Source: Phaseolus vulgaris (lineage: Eukaryota; Streptophyta; Magnoliopsida; Fabales; Fabaceae). Taken from it: a stretch of 64,000 nucleotides of DNA. Positions within the stretch are counted from its first letter, which is position 1. The number at the start of each line of letters is the position of its first letter. The DNA lies in NCBI RefSeq assembly GCF_000499845.2, contig NW_027174109.1:124001-188000 (forward strand). The letters are read 5' to 3'. Under the pieces are notes generated by a model that did no database searches, was not told the DNA's origin, and saw only the letters and a list, made by a program, of their open reading frames with translations. Shown one piece after another: positions 1 through 10,415 of this stretch. The translations under genes and the position numbers were made by a program.

Positions 1-609
1 CCACAAATTCTTCACACAAACTATCTTCGGTATCACCAAAAATGATGTCATCAACATAAATTTGAACCAAGATAATTTTAGAATTTGACTTCTTGATAAA
101 GAGATTCTTGTCAATCATCCCTCTCTCATAGTCCATTGGATAAAAGAAAGTTACTAATCCTATCATACCACTGCCTTGGAGCTTGCTTAAGCCCATACAA
201 GGCTTTTTTCAGCTTGTATACATGGTTAGGATGTTGATTCCATATAGACTTCCTCATTAATGATTCCATTTAGGAAAGCACTGTTAACATCCATTTGAAA
301 CAATTTGAATCCACTCATACAAGCAAAGGCTAGCAGCAACCTTACAGCTTCTAATCTTGCAACTGGAGCAAAGGTTTCACCATAATATATGCCTTCTTCT
401 TGATTATAACCTTTAGCCACAAGCCTTGCCTTGTTCCTTGTAATTACTCCAGATTCATCCAGCTTGTTTCTGAAAACCCATTTGCATCCAATGATGTTCA
501 TCTAGTCAGACCTTGTAACAAGAAACCAGACATCATTCCTTGTGAATTGATGCAGATCCCCATGCATGGCAACAACCCATTTATCATCCTTGAGAGCTTC
601 TTCAATTGA
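1..609 (-). pseudogene. Ty1/copia reverse transcriptase remnant
   Basis: Reverse transcriptase (RVT_2 type) of a copia element, read right to left. The segment at 226-501 carries the family start GCKWVFRNK, then ARLVAKGYNQ, ETFAPVARLEAVR and QMDV.SAFLNG. The YVDD catalytic motif lies at 47-58, followed by a FGDTEDSL-like stretch. Upstream, 505-609 encodes the usual EALKDD.W lead-in. An in-frame stop at about 502-504 and a frame break near 225 make it inactive. The element runs off the left edge of the window, so RNase H and the 3' LTR are not seen. The codons are AT-rich, unlike the GC-rich Tat elements to the right. Family certain; lineage within copia not resolved. Confidence 0.93.
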
Positions 610-642
610 CTTAGGTTCAACTTGTGAGACTAAAGTCATATG

Positions 643-1116
643 CTAGCAGTAATTAGATACAACACTACATGTAGAAACACCCTTCTGGATCTGGCCAATG
701 ATGTTCTCTACTGAAAGATCCCTTGAAATTCTCCATTCCTTTGGCAACTCTTCCTGTTGCAGAATTTCAACCGGTTGTTTCGCATAATCAATCGATTGTT
801 TTTCTTGGCAGGATTCCAGCTTCCCCAAGGTGATGTTCTGCTCATCTTCTTCTACATAATCCTTTGTAGAACCCTGATCGTTATGAAATATTTCATCGAA
901 CACCACATGGATAGACTCGTCCACAGTCATGAGTCTCTTGTTGTAGACTCTATAGGCATGGCTAGTTGTATAATAGCCAATGAAGATACCATTCATAAAA
1001 AGCACTGAACTTCCAAGAAAACAACAGACATATACCCTTATGACCAAATTCTGAGGCATACATATTGTATATTTGACCAACAAATGGCTTTGAAAAGTAG
1101 AAACAGATTTAACCAT
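643..1116 (-). pseudogene. copia integrase C-terminal/linker remnant
   Basis: Reads the copia linker between integrase and reverse transcriptase: GIFIGYYTTSHAYRVYNKR followed by TVDESIHVVFDE, which in this family follows the GCK/KFD integrase tail. An acidic linker (DYVEEDEQN) then leads towards the RT at 609. Same strand and order as the RT, so it is the same element. The catalytic integrase core that should precede it is missing, so only the tail survives. Confidence 0.85.
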
Positions 1117-1514
1117 TCATAAGCAATTATAGCAGCTTCATTCAGAGGTGTCAAAGGAAAAACAACTGGTTGTTTTGTACTTTCAACTAGTTGTTTTCTG
1201 TGACAGCAAAGAGAATATTTTCCAGAACCAAGTAATCACCGTTTAAGGCGATCAAAAGAGCAGTATGCAATTTGTTCATACTTTAACAAAGAGAACCCCA
1301 AAAGATTCACTCTTTCTATTCTTGAAGATTGTTTTTTTGAGCAACCATTGTGCATGTGCCTAGGATGACTATTGACTTTTAAAGACCTTTGCAAGACATG
1401 CAAATGAAAAGTTTAGGAACAAAGATTGACTTTACTCTTGATGTTTTTCCCTTTGACAGTGATTCTTCAAGCTCAAAGATGATTCTTGGCTATCAAAGAT
1501 CCCCGCAAGAAAGG
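1117..1514 (-). other. decayed copia protease/integrase interval with internal deletion
   Basis: Only about 400 bp separate the gag zinc knuckle (1515 onward) from the integrase tail (1116), where an intact copia element needs well over 1 kb for protease and the integrase core. No DSG protease or HHCC/DDE motif is readable, and stops occur in every minus frame. I infer a large internal deletion followed by decay. Confidence 0.6.
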
Positions 1515-2430
1515 TTAAGAAGCAAGATTTGGTCCCCTTATAAATTTGGGTCCAATGATGTTAGTAGGAGCCTTGGGAACCTTAGAAACCCATCTCATTA
1601 CACCTTTAGGAACAAAATATTTTCTAATATTGTAGAATCTAACTGAGTGGCCTCTTTTCATGCAATAAAAACATGTAACAACCGGTTGTTTCAATTTTTC
1701 AATAGGTTGTTTTTCAAGAAGTTTTGAAAAAGACTTTGAAAACTCATTTTTATTGCTCTGTGGATTAAAACCTAAACCTGCTTTTCCAAAAACACAATTT
1801 TGAGATGCCAAGACAGTCTCAAAGTTGGATTTACCCTTTGAAAGCCTATCCACATTTTTCACATTTTTCACAAACTAGTGAGTCACACTTCCAAAAAGAG
1901 TTCTTGTAAAGTATTTATAGATTTTAAAAATCAGTTTTTGAATTCTCCAACTCTTCTTCTAGTGCCTTGAGTCTGTTTTCAAGCCAGTTATTCAACCCTT
2001 TTAATCGGTTTTTCAAGAGTGCCAAACGATTAGCTTCCTCATGTGTTTCTTTAAAAGCTTGAAGAAGTTGACTATAATTTTCAGCATTTAAAGAAGTACA
2101 AGAACTTACACTACTTGCATCATCTTCTTCCTAGGCCATCAAACACAGATTGACTTCTTTTTTATTTTTCTTTCTTTTCCTTCTTGCTTGAATTCCTCTC
2201 CTTGCTCTCTTTATTTCATTGGTTCCCTCATGAGTTACTTCAAGTGTATCCCACATCTCCTTAGCAGATCCACATTTTGAGACCCTGAAAAACTAATTAG
2301 AATTTAAGGAAGAGGTGATAATATTTTTTGCAATGCAATCAAGGTTTTTCAATAAAAACATCATCCTTTTCAAACTTAGGAATAAAAGGACCATTTTCAA
2401 TTGCATCTCATATTCCTTTATCAAGAGATT
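1515..2430 (-). pseudogene. copia gag, C-terminal part (interrupted by G1)
   Basis: Gag of the copia element. A single zinc knuckle reads C-F-Y-C-M-K-R-G-H-S-V-R-F-Y (about 1640-1690); the fourth ligand, normally Cys, is Tyr, so the knuckle is degenerate. It is followed by the RKY.VPKG stretch typical of this family. Farther right, about 2200-2290 reads AKEMWDTLEVTHEGTNE, the UBN2/gag core. At 2391-2430 the reading KSLDKGI.DAIENGPF.P is cut off by the G1 LTR and continues on the other side of G1 at 43274. Several stops; not functional. Confidence 0.88.
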
Positions 2431-3360
2431 TGATCCTGCCTGTTGACCAGGACGCAAGAGCCTTGCCTCGTCAAATCAGGATCGACTCTGCACCGTGTTA
2501 GCTTCCGTCCTCCGCCTTGATTCACCTCAAGAACCTGCAAAAGACAGAACAGCGCCGCTGCGGCCGATCACGCTCCGACGCCCAAGTTAGCGACTGAACC
2601 ACCAAAATACTAAGAGAAAACTAAGAACTTCAGGAACCATGCAAAATTCTCTCTCAGCATACTCAAGTTCTCGCAAGCGTAAAATAAGTATTCTAAAACG
2701 CGCGTACCTTAGAAGTTCGTTAGGATTCCTTATATACCTGTGCATTTTCTCTCTCCTGACAGTTACACATCTGGACACGTGGCTCGTATCCAGCTGTACA
2801 CGTGTCACCATCTGGAGCATCCTTGACTTGGGCGTCACCTCTTACTCTTCAGGCTTTCGGCTAAGTTACTTATGCAGGAAACAACTCAGCGCATAACTGC
2901 CTTGGAGCGTGATCTCTTCTGCGTGGCGAGTACGGGTGTCATCATACACACCTTCCCTGTGGTCTCGCCGGCCGCCATCATGATCTACTTCACTTGCTTC
3001 ATCGTACATGCCCGGGTAAGCTGTTCCCCGACCTCGACCTCTGGCTAGCTAGGGAATGACCATCTGACAACTTCATCCTCTGCTTCGAAAGCCTGGAACA
3101 AGCTTCCCTGATCCTTCGGCGATGTCCTCCTTTTGGCGATCTCTGATCACTTGGTCGTCTGGGTTCGCATCCGGCAACTTCATCACAAACCCGGTGACCG
3201 CCGGTTTAGGTATGCTAGAGATCGGAGCACGCCAACTTAATGATTGGTGACTACACGAGCCCCCCGACTTCCTTCCCTTCTGCCAGCCAGGTGCCCCGTT
3301 CAACACGCCTATATTATAGCTTGCTGCCACGTCATCACTTCCGACTACTTGGGCGGTACA
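2431..3360 (-). repeat. G1 3' LTR
   Basis: Aligns end to end with 42344-43273 at the same length, with scattered substitutions and no obvious indels. On the minus strand a TATA box (GGTATATAAGG) is at 2728-2738. It also holds ACGTG-core sites (for example in the ACACGTGG and ACACGTGT words near 2775-2805). It was a candidate solo LTR until the matching right LTR and duplication were found. Confidence 0.95.
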
Positions 3361-3404
3361 CAAGCCCTCTAGTCTTAAGCGAAGACTTGTCCAGCGAAAA
3401 GACT
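3361..3404 (-). promoter_or_regulatory. G1 polypurine tract and adjoining two-stem inverted repeat
   Basis: Read on the minus strand, AGAGGGCTTG abuts the LTR start, matching the purine-rich primer position of the other Tat elements (GGGGGCTTG in G2, G3 and G4). Just outside it is a nested inverted repeat: outer arms AGTCTT 3371-3376 and AAGACT 3399-3404, inner arms around GAAGAC 3381-3386 and GTCC. The inner stem here is shorter than in G2, G3 and G4. Confidence 0.7.
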
Positions 3405-3959
3405 AAGAGGTCACGTCACTGCCGATCTACGTGGCGCTGGCACAGAATTCCAAACGTTCGTACCCTCTGCTTTTCTGACGCTCCACCAAACCCCTTTTTC
3501 CAATCGCTCGACACGTGGCTTCATCACCGTTCATCTTCCGCTGTCGTTTGCGCTTCCAAAAACGTTTGAAAAACCCTTAAACCCTTTCATTTCTACGGTT
3601 TCATCATCTCCCTGCTTTCTCAAAACGTTCTGAGTTTTCTCTGCAAACCCACAACGCTTCTCAGCTCCCTCAATCTCCAACTCCCTTCAACGCTCATCTG
3701 ACCATCGAAAGGTACCTCTTTTACTTCTTTTGTTGATACTTGCTACATTTTAACCGATTCGCATCATCCATTATCTGCCTGGTGCATACGCTGTGGGTTG
3801 TTTCCTCTTCTTCTTCCTTTTCGTAACTTAGGGCTTCGTCTTCCATTACATTCATCACAACGAACTCCCGTTCGTTCGTTTTCCATCCTTCGTCCACAAT
3901 CGAGTCGATCTCTGTAACCTTTGTTCATCCTTTTCCCTTTTTCCTTTGCAATTCCCGCG
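3405..3959 (+). promoter_or_regulatory. G1 antisense-gene promoter and 5'UTR
   Basis: Gene-free stretch upstream of the antisense ATG at 3960. It has ACGTG-type bZIP sites, including CACGTG at 3512-3517 and CACGTC near 3413, then a CT-rich stretch typical of a plant 5'UTR. AAAG|GTACCT at 3711/3712 matches the 5' splice site found at the same place in G2, G3 and G4. A possible acceptor after a pyrimidine run is at 3831; this acceptor is less certain than those of the other copies. Confidence 0.55.
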
Positions 3960-4393
3960 ATGGCTCGTACGAAAACCACCGCGAATCCTCCTCCTTCATC
4001 ACGAAACCCTCCATCCCAAGCGCATAACCTACCACGAGCATCTGGTGCTCCTTTTTCCCAGGCTGAGAGGCCTGCAAGCTCTCGTCCCAACCTCGCTCAG
4101 GCAACTCCACCAGTCGCCGGAGGAGCCTCCATTCCCACACAAGACTATAAGAAACTCTACCCGTGGGCCACCCCAACTTTGCTGAAGGAGACCTCTTCAG
4201 TAAACTCTGCGTTGGCGGTGCTACGGTTGAAGAAGGGGGACGAACCCAACCTCTCGTTCCACAAGGAGCATGGCGACAAACTAATGGTGCTGCCTTGCCC
4301 TCTTGACATGCCAATCTGCGCGGATGACAAGGGGAACAACGACGAGTTGTTTTGCTTCGTTTACACTACCCTTTTCAAGAAGGTGAAACTCAG
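3960..4393 (+). pseudogene. G1 antisense gene, exon 2 first part (Transposase_28-like)
   Basis: Starts MARTKTTANPPPSS, then a Pro-rich stretch, then KLYPWATPTLLKETSS, aligning with the YPWAS.ELL.EC start of the antisense proteins of G2 and G3, then MPICADD. Coding is cut at KVKL by E2 (4394) and resumes in frame at 32936 once the duplicated CTCAG is counted once. Transposase_28 is a family annotated only as 'putative gypsy type transposon'; its molecular function is not known to me. The chosen ATG follows a CT-rich leader and matches the MARLKQ start of G4. Confidence 0.82.
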
Positions 4394-4890
4394 TGATGAG
4401 AATCAAATAAAAGAGACTTTTATTAATGAAGGAAGAGGACATCCACCCTCACATTTGAAGTTCTTCCTTCTAGTCTTCTCAAAATTAAAAGAAGACATAA
4501 AATAAAGATGAGGCCCAAGCCCAAAGCCCAAGCCCAAGCCCAAGAAGGCCAAAGCCCAACAAGCCCAAGTCCATCCCATGAGGGGCAAGGCCAAGCTTTA
4601 AATAAAAGAGCATCATTTGAATTACTCTTAGGAGGTGTGGATATTAAATAAAGAAGTGTGAAAATGTAAAATAAAGTCACATTATCCATGTGACTTAGGA
4701 GGGTAGGTGTAGGTGTAGTTTTTAGGAGGTGTCATAATAGAAAAAGGTCACACCTCCCATGTGACTTGTTTTTTGTGGGAATTTCAAATGAGTTTTATTT
4801 GAATTTTCCCACCTATTTTTCAGCACCTCTAGGCTATAAATAAAGGTGCTTAGCTTGTACAATTCATATTGGAATTTAGACTAAAGAAAC
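4394..4890 (+). repeat. E2 5' LTR, left part
   Basis: Matches 18314-18789. Contains a run of GCCCAA units (about 4510-4570), whose complement is a string of TTGGGC words, and a TATA box TATAAATA at 4835-4842, presumably the core promoter of the element. Cut off at 4890 by G2. ORFs here are low-complexity shadows. Confidence 0.88.
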
Positions 4891-6116
4891 TGTTCCGTCC
4901 GGTTGACCTGGGACGTCTTTGTGCGCAACCTTGCCCGTCAGCTAGGGACACCTTCCCTCCGGCAATCTGTGGAAACCTGCAAAGAAGGACAAAAAGGGCG
5001 CCCTAGCGGCCATTTGCACTCCGACGCTCAAGTCAGCCGGCAAGAAACACCAAAAACTATGCACCTCCGTATCGGAGCACCGCGTATGGGCACTCTGAAG
5101 GTGGTAAAAAGAAAACTGTGTCTATAGTATATTTCTCCTTCTAGCAAAAATCCTTCCCTAGTCCCTTGTGCGTAACCTCAAGGCTCGAGCAAGCAACTAG
5201 AGAGTTTCTGGGAAATTTGCCAAAAGTTCCAACCCCGTTTCCAACATTCTCGGTGCTATTTAAACTACCCAGGCATTTAAAGCGCCTTAAAGCGCTTTTA
5301 ATCATAAAACGTAACGCACTTAATTAGCGCGTCTAATTACAAAACGTAGCGCATTTAAGACGTTGAAACGCTTGGGAGCCTTTATAGTACCTTAAACGCT
5401 CGAAACATAAACTGTATTAAATGACTTTAATTACCTGGTACCTGACTAAATGGTGTTTCTATTCTGGCCTGGCTGTCGTACACGTGGAGGGCCTCACAGC
5501 GCCATGACCCCATCTGGGGACGTTTTTGCCCATCTGGGGACGTTTCTACGTGTGAGTCCTCCTGTTTGGGAGTGCTACTGCGCAAGGGGTGACTTTTTTG
5601 GGTGCCAACTCATGCCCCCAACCATCTAGTCACTCACTTTGAGAGCGTATCTGCCTTCCTCTCGTACCCTGCGCCTGGCTACCCTGGGCGTGACCCTCCC
5701 CTTGAGTCGTATCTGTCCCAAAGGCGTCTCTGGGGCGGCAGGGGTACTTCGCGAGTCAGGCTGCCCTACACTGGTGCTATCACTATGGCCTTGAAGCCAC
5801 CTTTTCCTTCTCTTTATCACTACCCCGGATTATCGGGACCTGAGGCCTTCCCACGACGTCGCTCCCTCCATGGTCTTTCCTACCCATGGGTATCGGGGAA
5901 CCGCACTGTGATTACCTTGACTTACTGATATTTGATCTTGGCGACGCCTTGGTTGGGCGACGCCTTAACCTAGGCGACGCCTTGCCATGGAGACGCTTCC
6001 CCTTGGCGATACTGACACTTGGCGTCTCTCCACCTAGGCGACGCCTTGTGTTGACTTTGACCCCAGGCGTTGACTTTGACCTTGACTTTGTCAACGCCCG
6101 GATACGGGACGGTACA
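4891..6116 (-). repeat. G2 3' LTR (1226 bp)
   Basis: Alignable with the G3 LTRs (18790-19976, 31142-32328) but clearly more diverged, with indels such as a duplicated CATCTGGGGACGTTT unit near 5510-5547. Ends GGGACGGTACA. Contains clustered GCGC/TTTAA words (5270-5360), a hairpin module (5862-5899) and several GGCGACGCC words (5939-6050). No partner LTR remains, so no age estimate. Confidence 0.92.
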
Positions 6117-6163
6117 CAAGCCCCCCAGTCTTAAGCCGAAGACTTGTCTTCAGCGCAAAGACT
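6117..6163 (-). promoter_or_regulatory. G2 polypurine tract and two-stem inverted repeat
   Basis: Minus-strand GACTGGGGGGCTTG abuts the LTR start TGTACC. The inverted repeat is complete: outer arms AGTCTT 6127-6132 and AAGACT 6158-6163; inner arms GAAGAC 6138-6143 and GTCTTC 6146-6151 with a TT spacer. Confidence 0.78.
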
Positions 6164-6858
6164 AAGGCCTCGCCCACGCCGTCCACGTGCCATCCTGATG
6201 ACGTGTCATTCCCTGCTGACTCAACAATTCTCGAATTACTGACGTGACACTCTCTGAACCATAGGGGCGTTCTTAATGGCTGATTGGACATCCTCTGAAG
6301 CGGGGAAAATAATGCCTTTTGGGGCTACGTTTAATCGTGTGCCACGTGGCTCATCACGCGGCCAGCCTCTGGAGTCTTTTGTGCTCCCCTGGGTCGCTTA
6401 ATCCATTGACATGCGGCACGATCTCACGGCTCCTGATTAGCGCCTCTTGGGTTGCAAATGTAACGTTCAAGTTACCCCAAACCCCACGCTCACACCACTG
6501 TTACATCCATTCTCTCTGCATCCCCGCACTGTTCATCGATCTCAAACCCTTTCACTGCAACTTCTGCTCTTTCCTTCGTGCTCTCCTCCCTCCCTTACTT
6601 CGGCAACAAAGGTATGATTTTTGCACATCCCGATTCTTCTCCTTCATCGCATTGCATGGTTTATTGAACTGCCTGGGACTGTTTACATTTATGCACTACT
6701 GCGTTCTTCCGCTTCTCCTTTCTTCTCTGTTCCCTTCTCCTTCCTTCTAGGTTTTCTCGCGTGGGTGGTATTTCCTGGGGTTCACTCCCCTTCCTGTCCT
6801 AGCATCACTTGCTAAAAACCTTTTTTCTTTCTTCTTTCTCCAGCTATTTATTCACACC
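6164..6858 (+). promoter_or_regulatory. G2 antisense gene A promoter, 5'UTR and 5'UTR intron
   Basis: ACGT-core cluster: CACGTG 6184-6189, GATGACGTGTCATT near 6197-6210, TGACGTGACA at 6240, CACGTG 6343-6348. A CT-rich leader follows. 5' splice site CAAAG|GTATGA at 6611/6612 and acceptor TTTCTCCAG|CTATT at 6843/6844 define a 232-bp intron 15 bp before the ATG. The same donor and acceptor context recurs in G3 and G4. bZIP regulation is inferred from the motifs only. Confidence 0.65.
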
Positions 6859-9145
6859 ATGACGCGCACGAACGCGAAGTCTGATTCCTCCCCCAAGACC
6901 CCCAAGTCCAACTACAAAGCCTTCTACCCATGGGCCTCCGACGAGCTCTTGAACGAGTGTACCAGCCTGACTACCTTCCAGGACCTGGAAGCTCATCGTG
7001 GGGACCCCCAATTGTACAACTTTAACGCCTTCTGCCGCACTCACGACGCGCACATATCTGTCCGTCCCGGCAGGCCTGGGGAACCTGTCTGCGTAGATGA
7101 TAGACCTAGAAAGGGGAACCCCTTCTTCTTTATGTACCAGACGGTGTTTAAACGCGTAGGGGTGTGTCTCCCATTTACCCCCTTTGAGAGGGAACTCCTC
7201 ACTGAGATTAACACAGCCCCCGCCCAACTCCACCCCAACAGCTGGGCATTTCTAAGGGGTTTTCAAATTCTCTACGGGTACCTGGGCATCCTTCCCTCTG
7301 TGGATGTCTTTTTGCATTTCTTCGAAGTGAAGAAACAGGGGAAGAGCTTCTGGGTAAGCTTCTCCAGGATCGCGGGTAGGATCCTTCTCACCCTCTTCCA
7401 GAACTCCTACAAAAACTGGAAAGGAAAATTCTTTAGGGTGTGCTGCGCCAAGCACGACCCCACAGCCTTAGACGACTTTCCCCTGTACTGGACGGAGCAC
7501 CCTAAGCTACTCAGGGCCAAAACCTTGGATGAGCTATCCCCTGCTGACAGGGAGGTATGCAAGGCCTTGGCTGGTTTGGGGATCGTCTTCGATACATTAA
7601 AGCTTATCGCGAGCGAATACAATGCTCACGCCCTGACCACGTATTTTGGTAGGGAGACCCTTCCCTTTCCATCTTCTGTTATCTGTACCTTGCTACTATA
7701 TGTTTGTTCCTTTGGCCTCTTTCACCTGTTTTCCATGTGCCATGTGATTCGCATCTCACGTTTCTACGCGTTTTGTGATTTCGCATAATTGCTTTGGCTT
7801 TGACTTCTGCTGCTTGGTTTATCTGAATGTAGGATCGGTGATGGGCGCCTCCAAAAGGATGATGCTGGCGAAGGCGATAAAGGACGCTCGTGCGGCCAAA
7901 GCAGGCGCCTCTTCCGCCCCTGCTGCTGACCCGAACCCCCCATCGACCCTGCCTCTGCCACCACCGACCCCTACTGAAGCTCCACTAGGCTCATCTTCAC
8001 CGTTCCCACATAGCCCTGAGGCGCTTCAGACTCCCGGCTCTCCTCCGCCCATCGTCGCCGTTCCTCTTGCCGTGGCCTCATCGCCGGCCCCAACCCCCCT
8101 CGACAAAGGGAAACGTGTCTTGGAGATCATATCCGACGATGAGGACTCGAATGGCGTGGCACCCTTCAAGAGGAGGAAATCTGCAAGGGTTCCCCTCCTA
8201 CCGGCGGCGTCGCCCCAGGGAGAGGATTCTTTCAGGGACAACCCTCCCAGCGCTACTTCCCTTCCCCCCACAACCGTCCAAGAGGATATAGGCGAAGGCA
8301 CCGAGTCTGCTCCACCCCCACCACCGGCAGAGGTCTCCGCTTCTCCTGCCCCCGTCGCTGCCGCCCCCGATTTTATCGCCATCCCTCCTCCAATCATGCA
8401 TCTGATGAGGGGCTTTAGTGGTGGAACAATGCCAGAGGGCTCCGACAGGAAGGAGGGCATGCCTTTCTACTTGGGGGCCTTCTTGGTGGTGGCCCTCGAA
8501 TGGCGTGCCCAGGCCAGAAACGCTGTCCTGCAAGATCAAATCCTCCAGGCCTTGGAAACAAGGGTAGCTGCCCTGGAGGAGGAAAAGAAGACTTTGGGAC
8601 GCCAAAACGAAGCTTACCAAACCACCCTGAAGCAGGCGCAAGAGTCCAAAGCAGAGGCTGAGGAACAACTGGCCGAGGCGGTGGAGCTCCAAGCCGACTT
8701 CTACGCTCGGGAAGTTGCCCTCAAAGTTCAGGTAACGAGCCTTCAAGACATAGTCGAAGCTTACGAAGAAGTTCAAAAGGACTTGAAGGCCCGCTGCTGT
8801 GAGCAAGCTGACGCAATGGAGCGGATGGAAGGGGAAATGGCTACCCAGGCCAAAGCTATGGGCATTCTCCAGGTTGACTACGACAGACTGCAAGTCGAGG
8901 TCAGCCGACTCCGCGTGGAGAAGGAGGCTTTGGAGAAGCAGGTAGCTTCTGGGGACGCCACCATTGAGGAGCTAGAGAAGGACAAAAAGGCCCTCATCCA
9001 GGACATGGCGAGCACCTTCGAGGAGGGATTCCAGGAAGCTCTGGTCCAAGCTGTCTGCATGAATCTGGGGATCGACATTTCCAACTACGATTCCACTCAC
9101 CACATTGTTGATGGAAAAGTCGTGCCCCTGGAAATGGACGATTGA
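6859..9145 (+). CDS. Antisense gene A of G2: Transposase_28-like/coiled-coil protein, intact
   Basis: Two coding exons, 6859-7648 and 7833-9145, giving 700 codons with no stop. The intron 7649-7832 (TTTTG|GTAGGG to GAATGTAG|GATCGG) is phase 1; splicing yields Y-F-G-S-V-M-G-A. Residues about 15-263 form the Transposase_28-like part (FYPWASDELLNEC, FERELLTEINTAPAQLHPNS, VDVFLHFFEVKKQGKSFW, NWKGKFFRV, FPLYW). Then comes a basic start (SKRMMLAKAIKDARAAKAG), a Pro-rich segment with the acidic SDDEDS followed by the KRRKSAR basic patch (possible nuclear signal), and a long coiled coil (about 510-670). The end is ISNYDSTHHIVDGKVVP. It lies antisense to and convergent with pol. It is the only fully open long copy in the window. 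Function unknown. Confidence 0.85.
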
Positions 9146-10415
9146 ACCGCCCCCTCGATCATTACTTTATTCCTTTACACTTGTTCTAACTGTTCTTTGA
9201 TAAATTTGTAATCCTTTGAATCATTTGCACTTTCGTTACAACTTTGTGGTTTTTGCATGATTACTCTCGTGCCATCGCGATATAGAATTCCGTCTGTGTG
9301 ATTTTACTCTCATTTTTTTTTGCCTTCACGTGCTTCGGTTGCTTGCCTGTACTATACTCGTTTCTTTCATTGCGTTGGGGGAGGTCACGCATCGATGCCC
9401 ACGCCCATGGAGAGGCTTGCCCAATGGGGCCTTAGCGTCCACGGGGTGTCTCAAACACCAAAGCGATCCGTCCCTTGATTCTTAGTGCCCGGTGCCCACG
9501 CCTAAGGAGAGGCCTGCTACAGCAGCGCCGTATCGTCCCCGGGTGTCTAAAACGCCGAGCGCTCTGGGGGAGGGGTCATTCCCTCCATGGTCTTTCCTTC
9601 CCATAGGTATCGGGGAACAACCCTGCTAGTGATTCGCTGGTGTTTGGCGATCTTGTCTCCCTCCACAGTCTTTCCTACCTGTGGGTATCGGGGAGGCGAC
9701 GCCACTATCTAGCTTTGGCGACGCCACTATCTAGCTTTGCCTTCTTCGATTTCGTCTCCCTCCACAGTCTTTCCTACCTGTGGGTATCGGGGAGGCGGCA
9801 CTGCTGATATTTGGGTTGGCGACGCCCGCAACGTCTCATGCTGGCGCCGCCCTTTGCGTCTCTCCTGGCGACGCCTCGGGCGTCTCATGCTGGCGTCGCC
9901 TTGGGCGTTATCTTTACCTTGGCATTGACTTTGACCTGAGCCCTGGTCGACGCCTGAGGACAGCGAAGAGCTCAAGGTTTCGCCTGTGCCATCCACGTGG
10001 CGCTTTTCGTATGGCTGATGGGACGTTAAGTCATTCGACTTGGTCCTGACTCCTACTGTGCCCCTGACCCACTCTTGACGGCGCATCGTACCATTGGGCA
10101 TTCTGTCGATACGACGTTTTCTGAGTTTAACCAGTGGTGCCAGGGCCATCCTTCCATCTTCTGCCACGTGGCTCAATCGTGCGGTACATCCATTCGCTTC
10201 GTTTAGCGCTGTAACTGCAATACTTCCATTTATGTCGTTTGGCGCTCTAACCGCAGTATTTAATTCTTCAAAACTTTGAAACTGTCCTCATCATTTATGC
10301 GCTTTTCGTAACCTACTTGCACCCTTTCTCCTCTCGCGAAGAGTTCTTTCAGTGTTCGTTCCCACCAGCGTTTTACCCTTGCCAAAACTTCAAACCTCCC
10401 TGATTCTGTTCAAGA
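9146..10415 (+). promoter_or_regulatory. G2 spacer between antisense genes A and B
   Basis: No credible gene. Begins with the AT-rich 3'UTR of gene A. Three copies of the CTCCCTCCA...TATCGGGGA hairpin module lie at 9581-9617, 9656-9695 and 9756-9795, and GGCGACGCC-type words at 9700-9900. The promoter part of gene B has CACGTG at 9994-9999 and 10165-10170 and a TATA-like TATTTAA at 10258-10264, about 150 bp before the ATG of gene B. Confidence 0.6.

Noticed and set aside
2431..3360. Solo LTR
   Set aside because: A same-length LTR at 42344-43273 and matching AGATT flanks show that it is the 3' LTR of one large nested element.
4403..4689. Leu/Gly/Trp-rich ORFs in the E2 LTR (also 18323-18603)
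   Set aside because: Produced by the GCCCAA run read backwards; low complexity, present in each LTR copy, no homology-type pattern.
8198..8893. 231-codon minus ORF opposite antisense gene A
   Set aside because: It is a mirror of the GC-rich plus-strand coding exon; no family motif, whereas the plus strand has domain, introns and conserved C-terminus.
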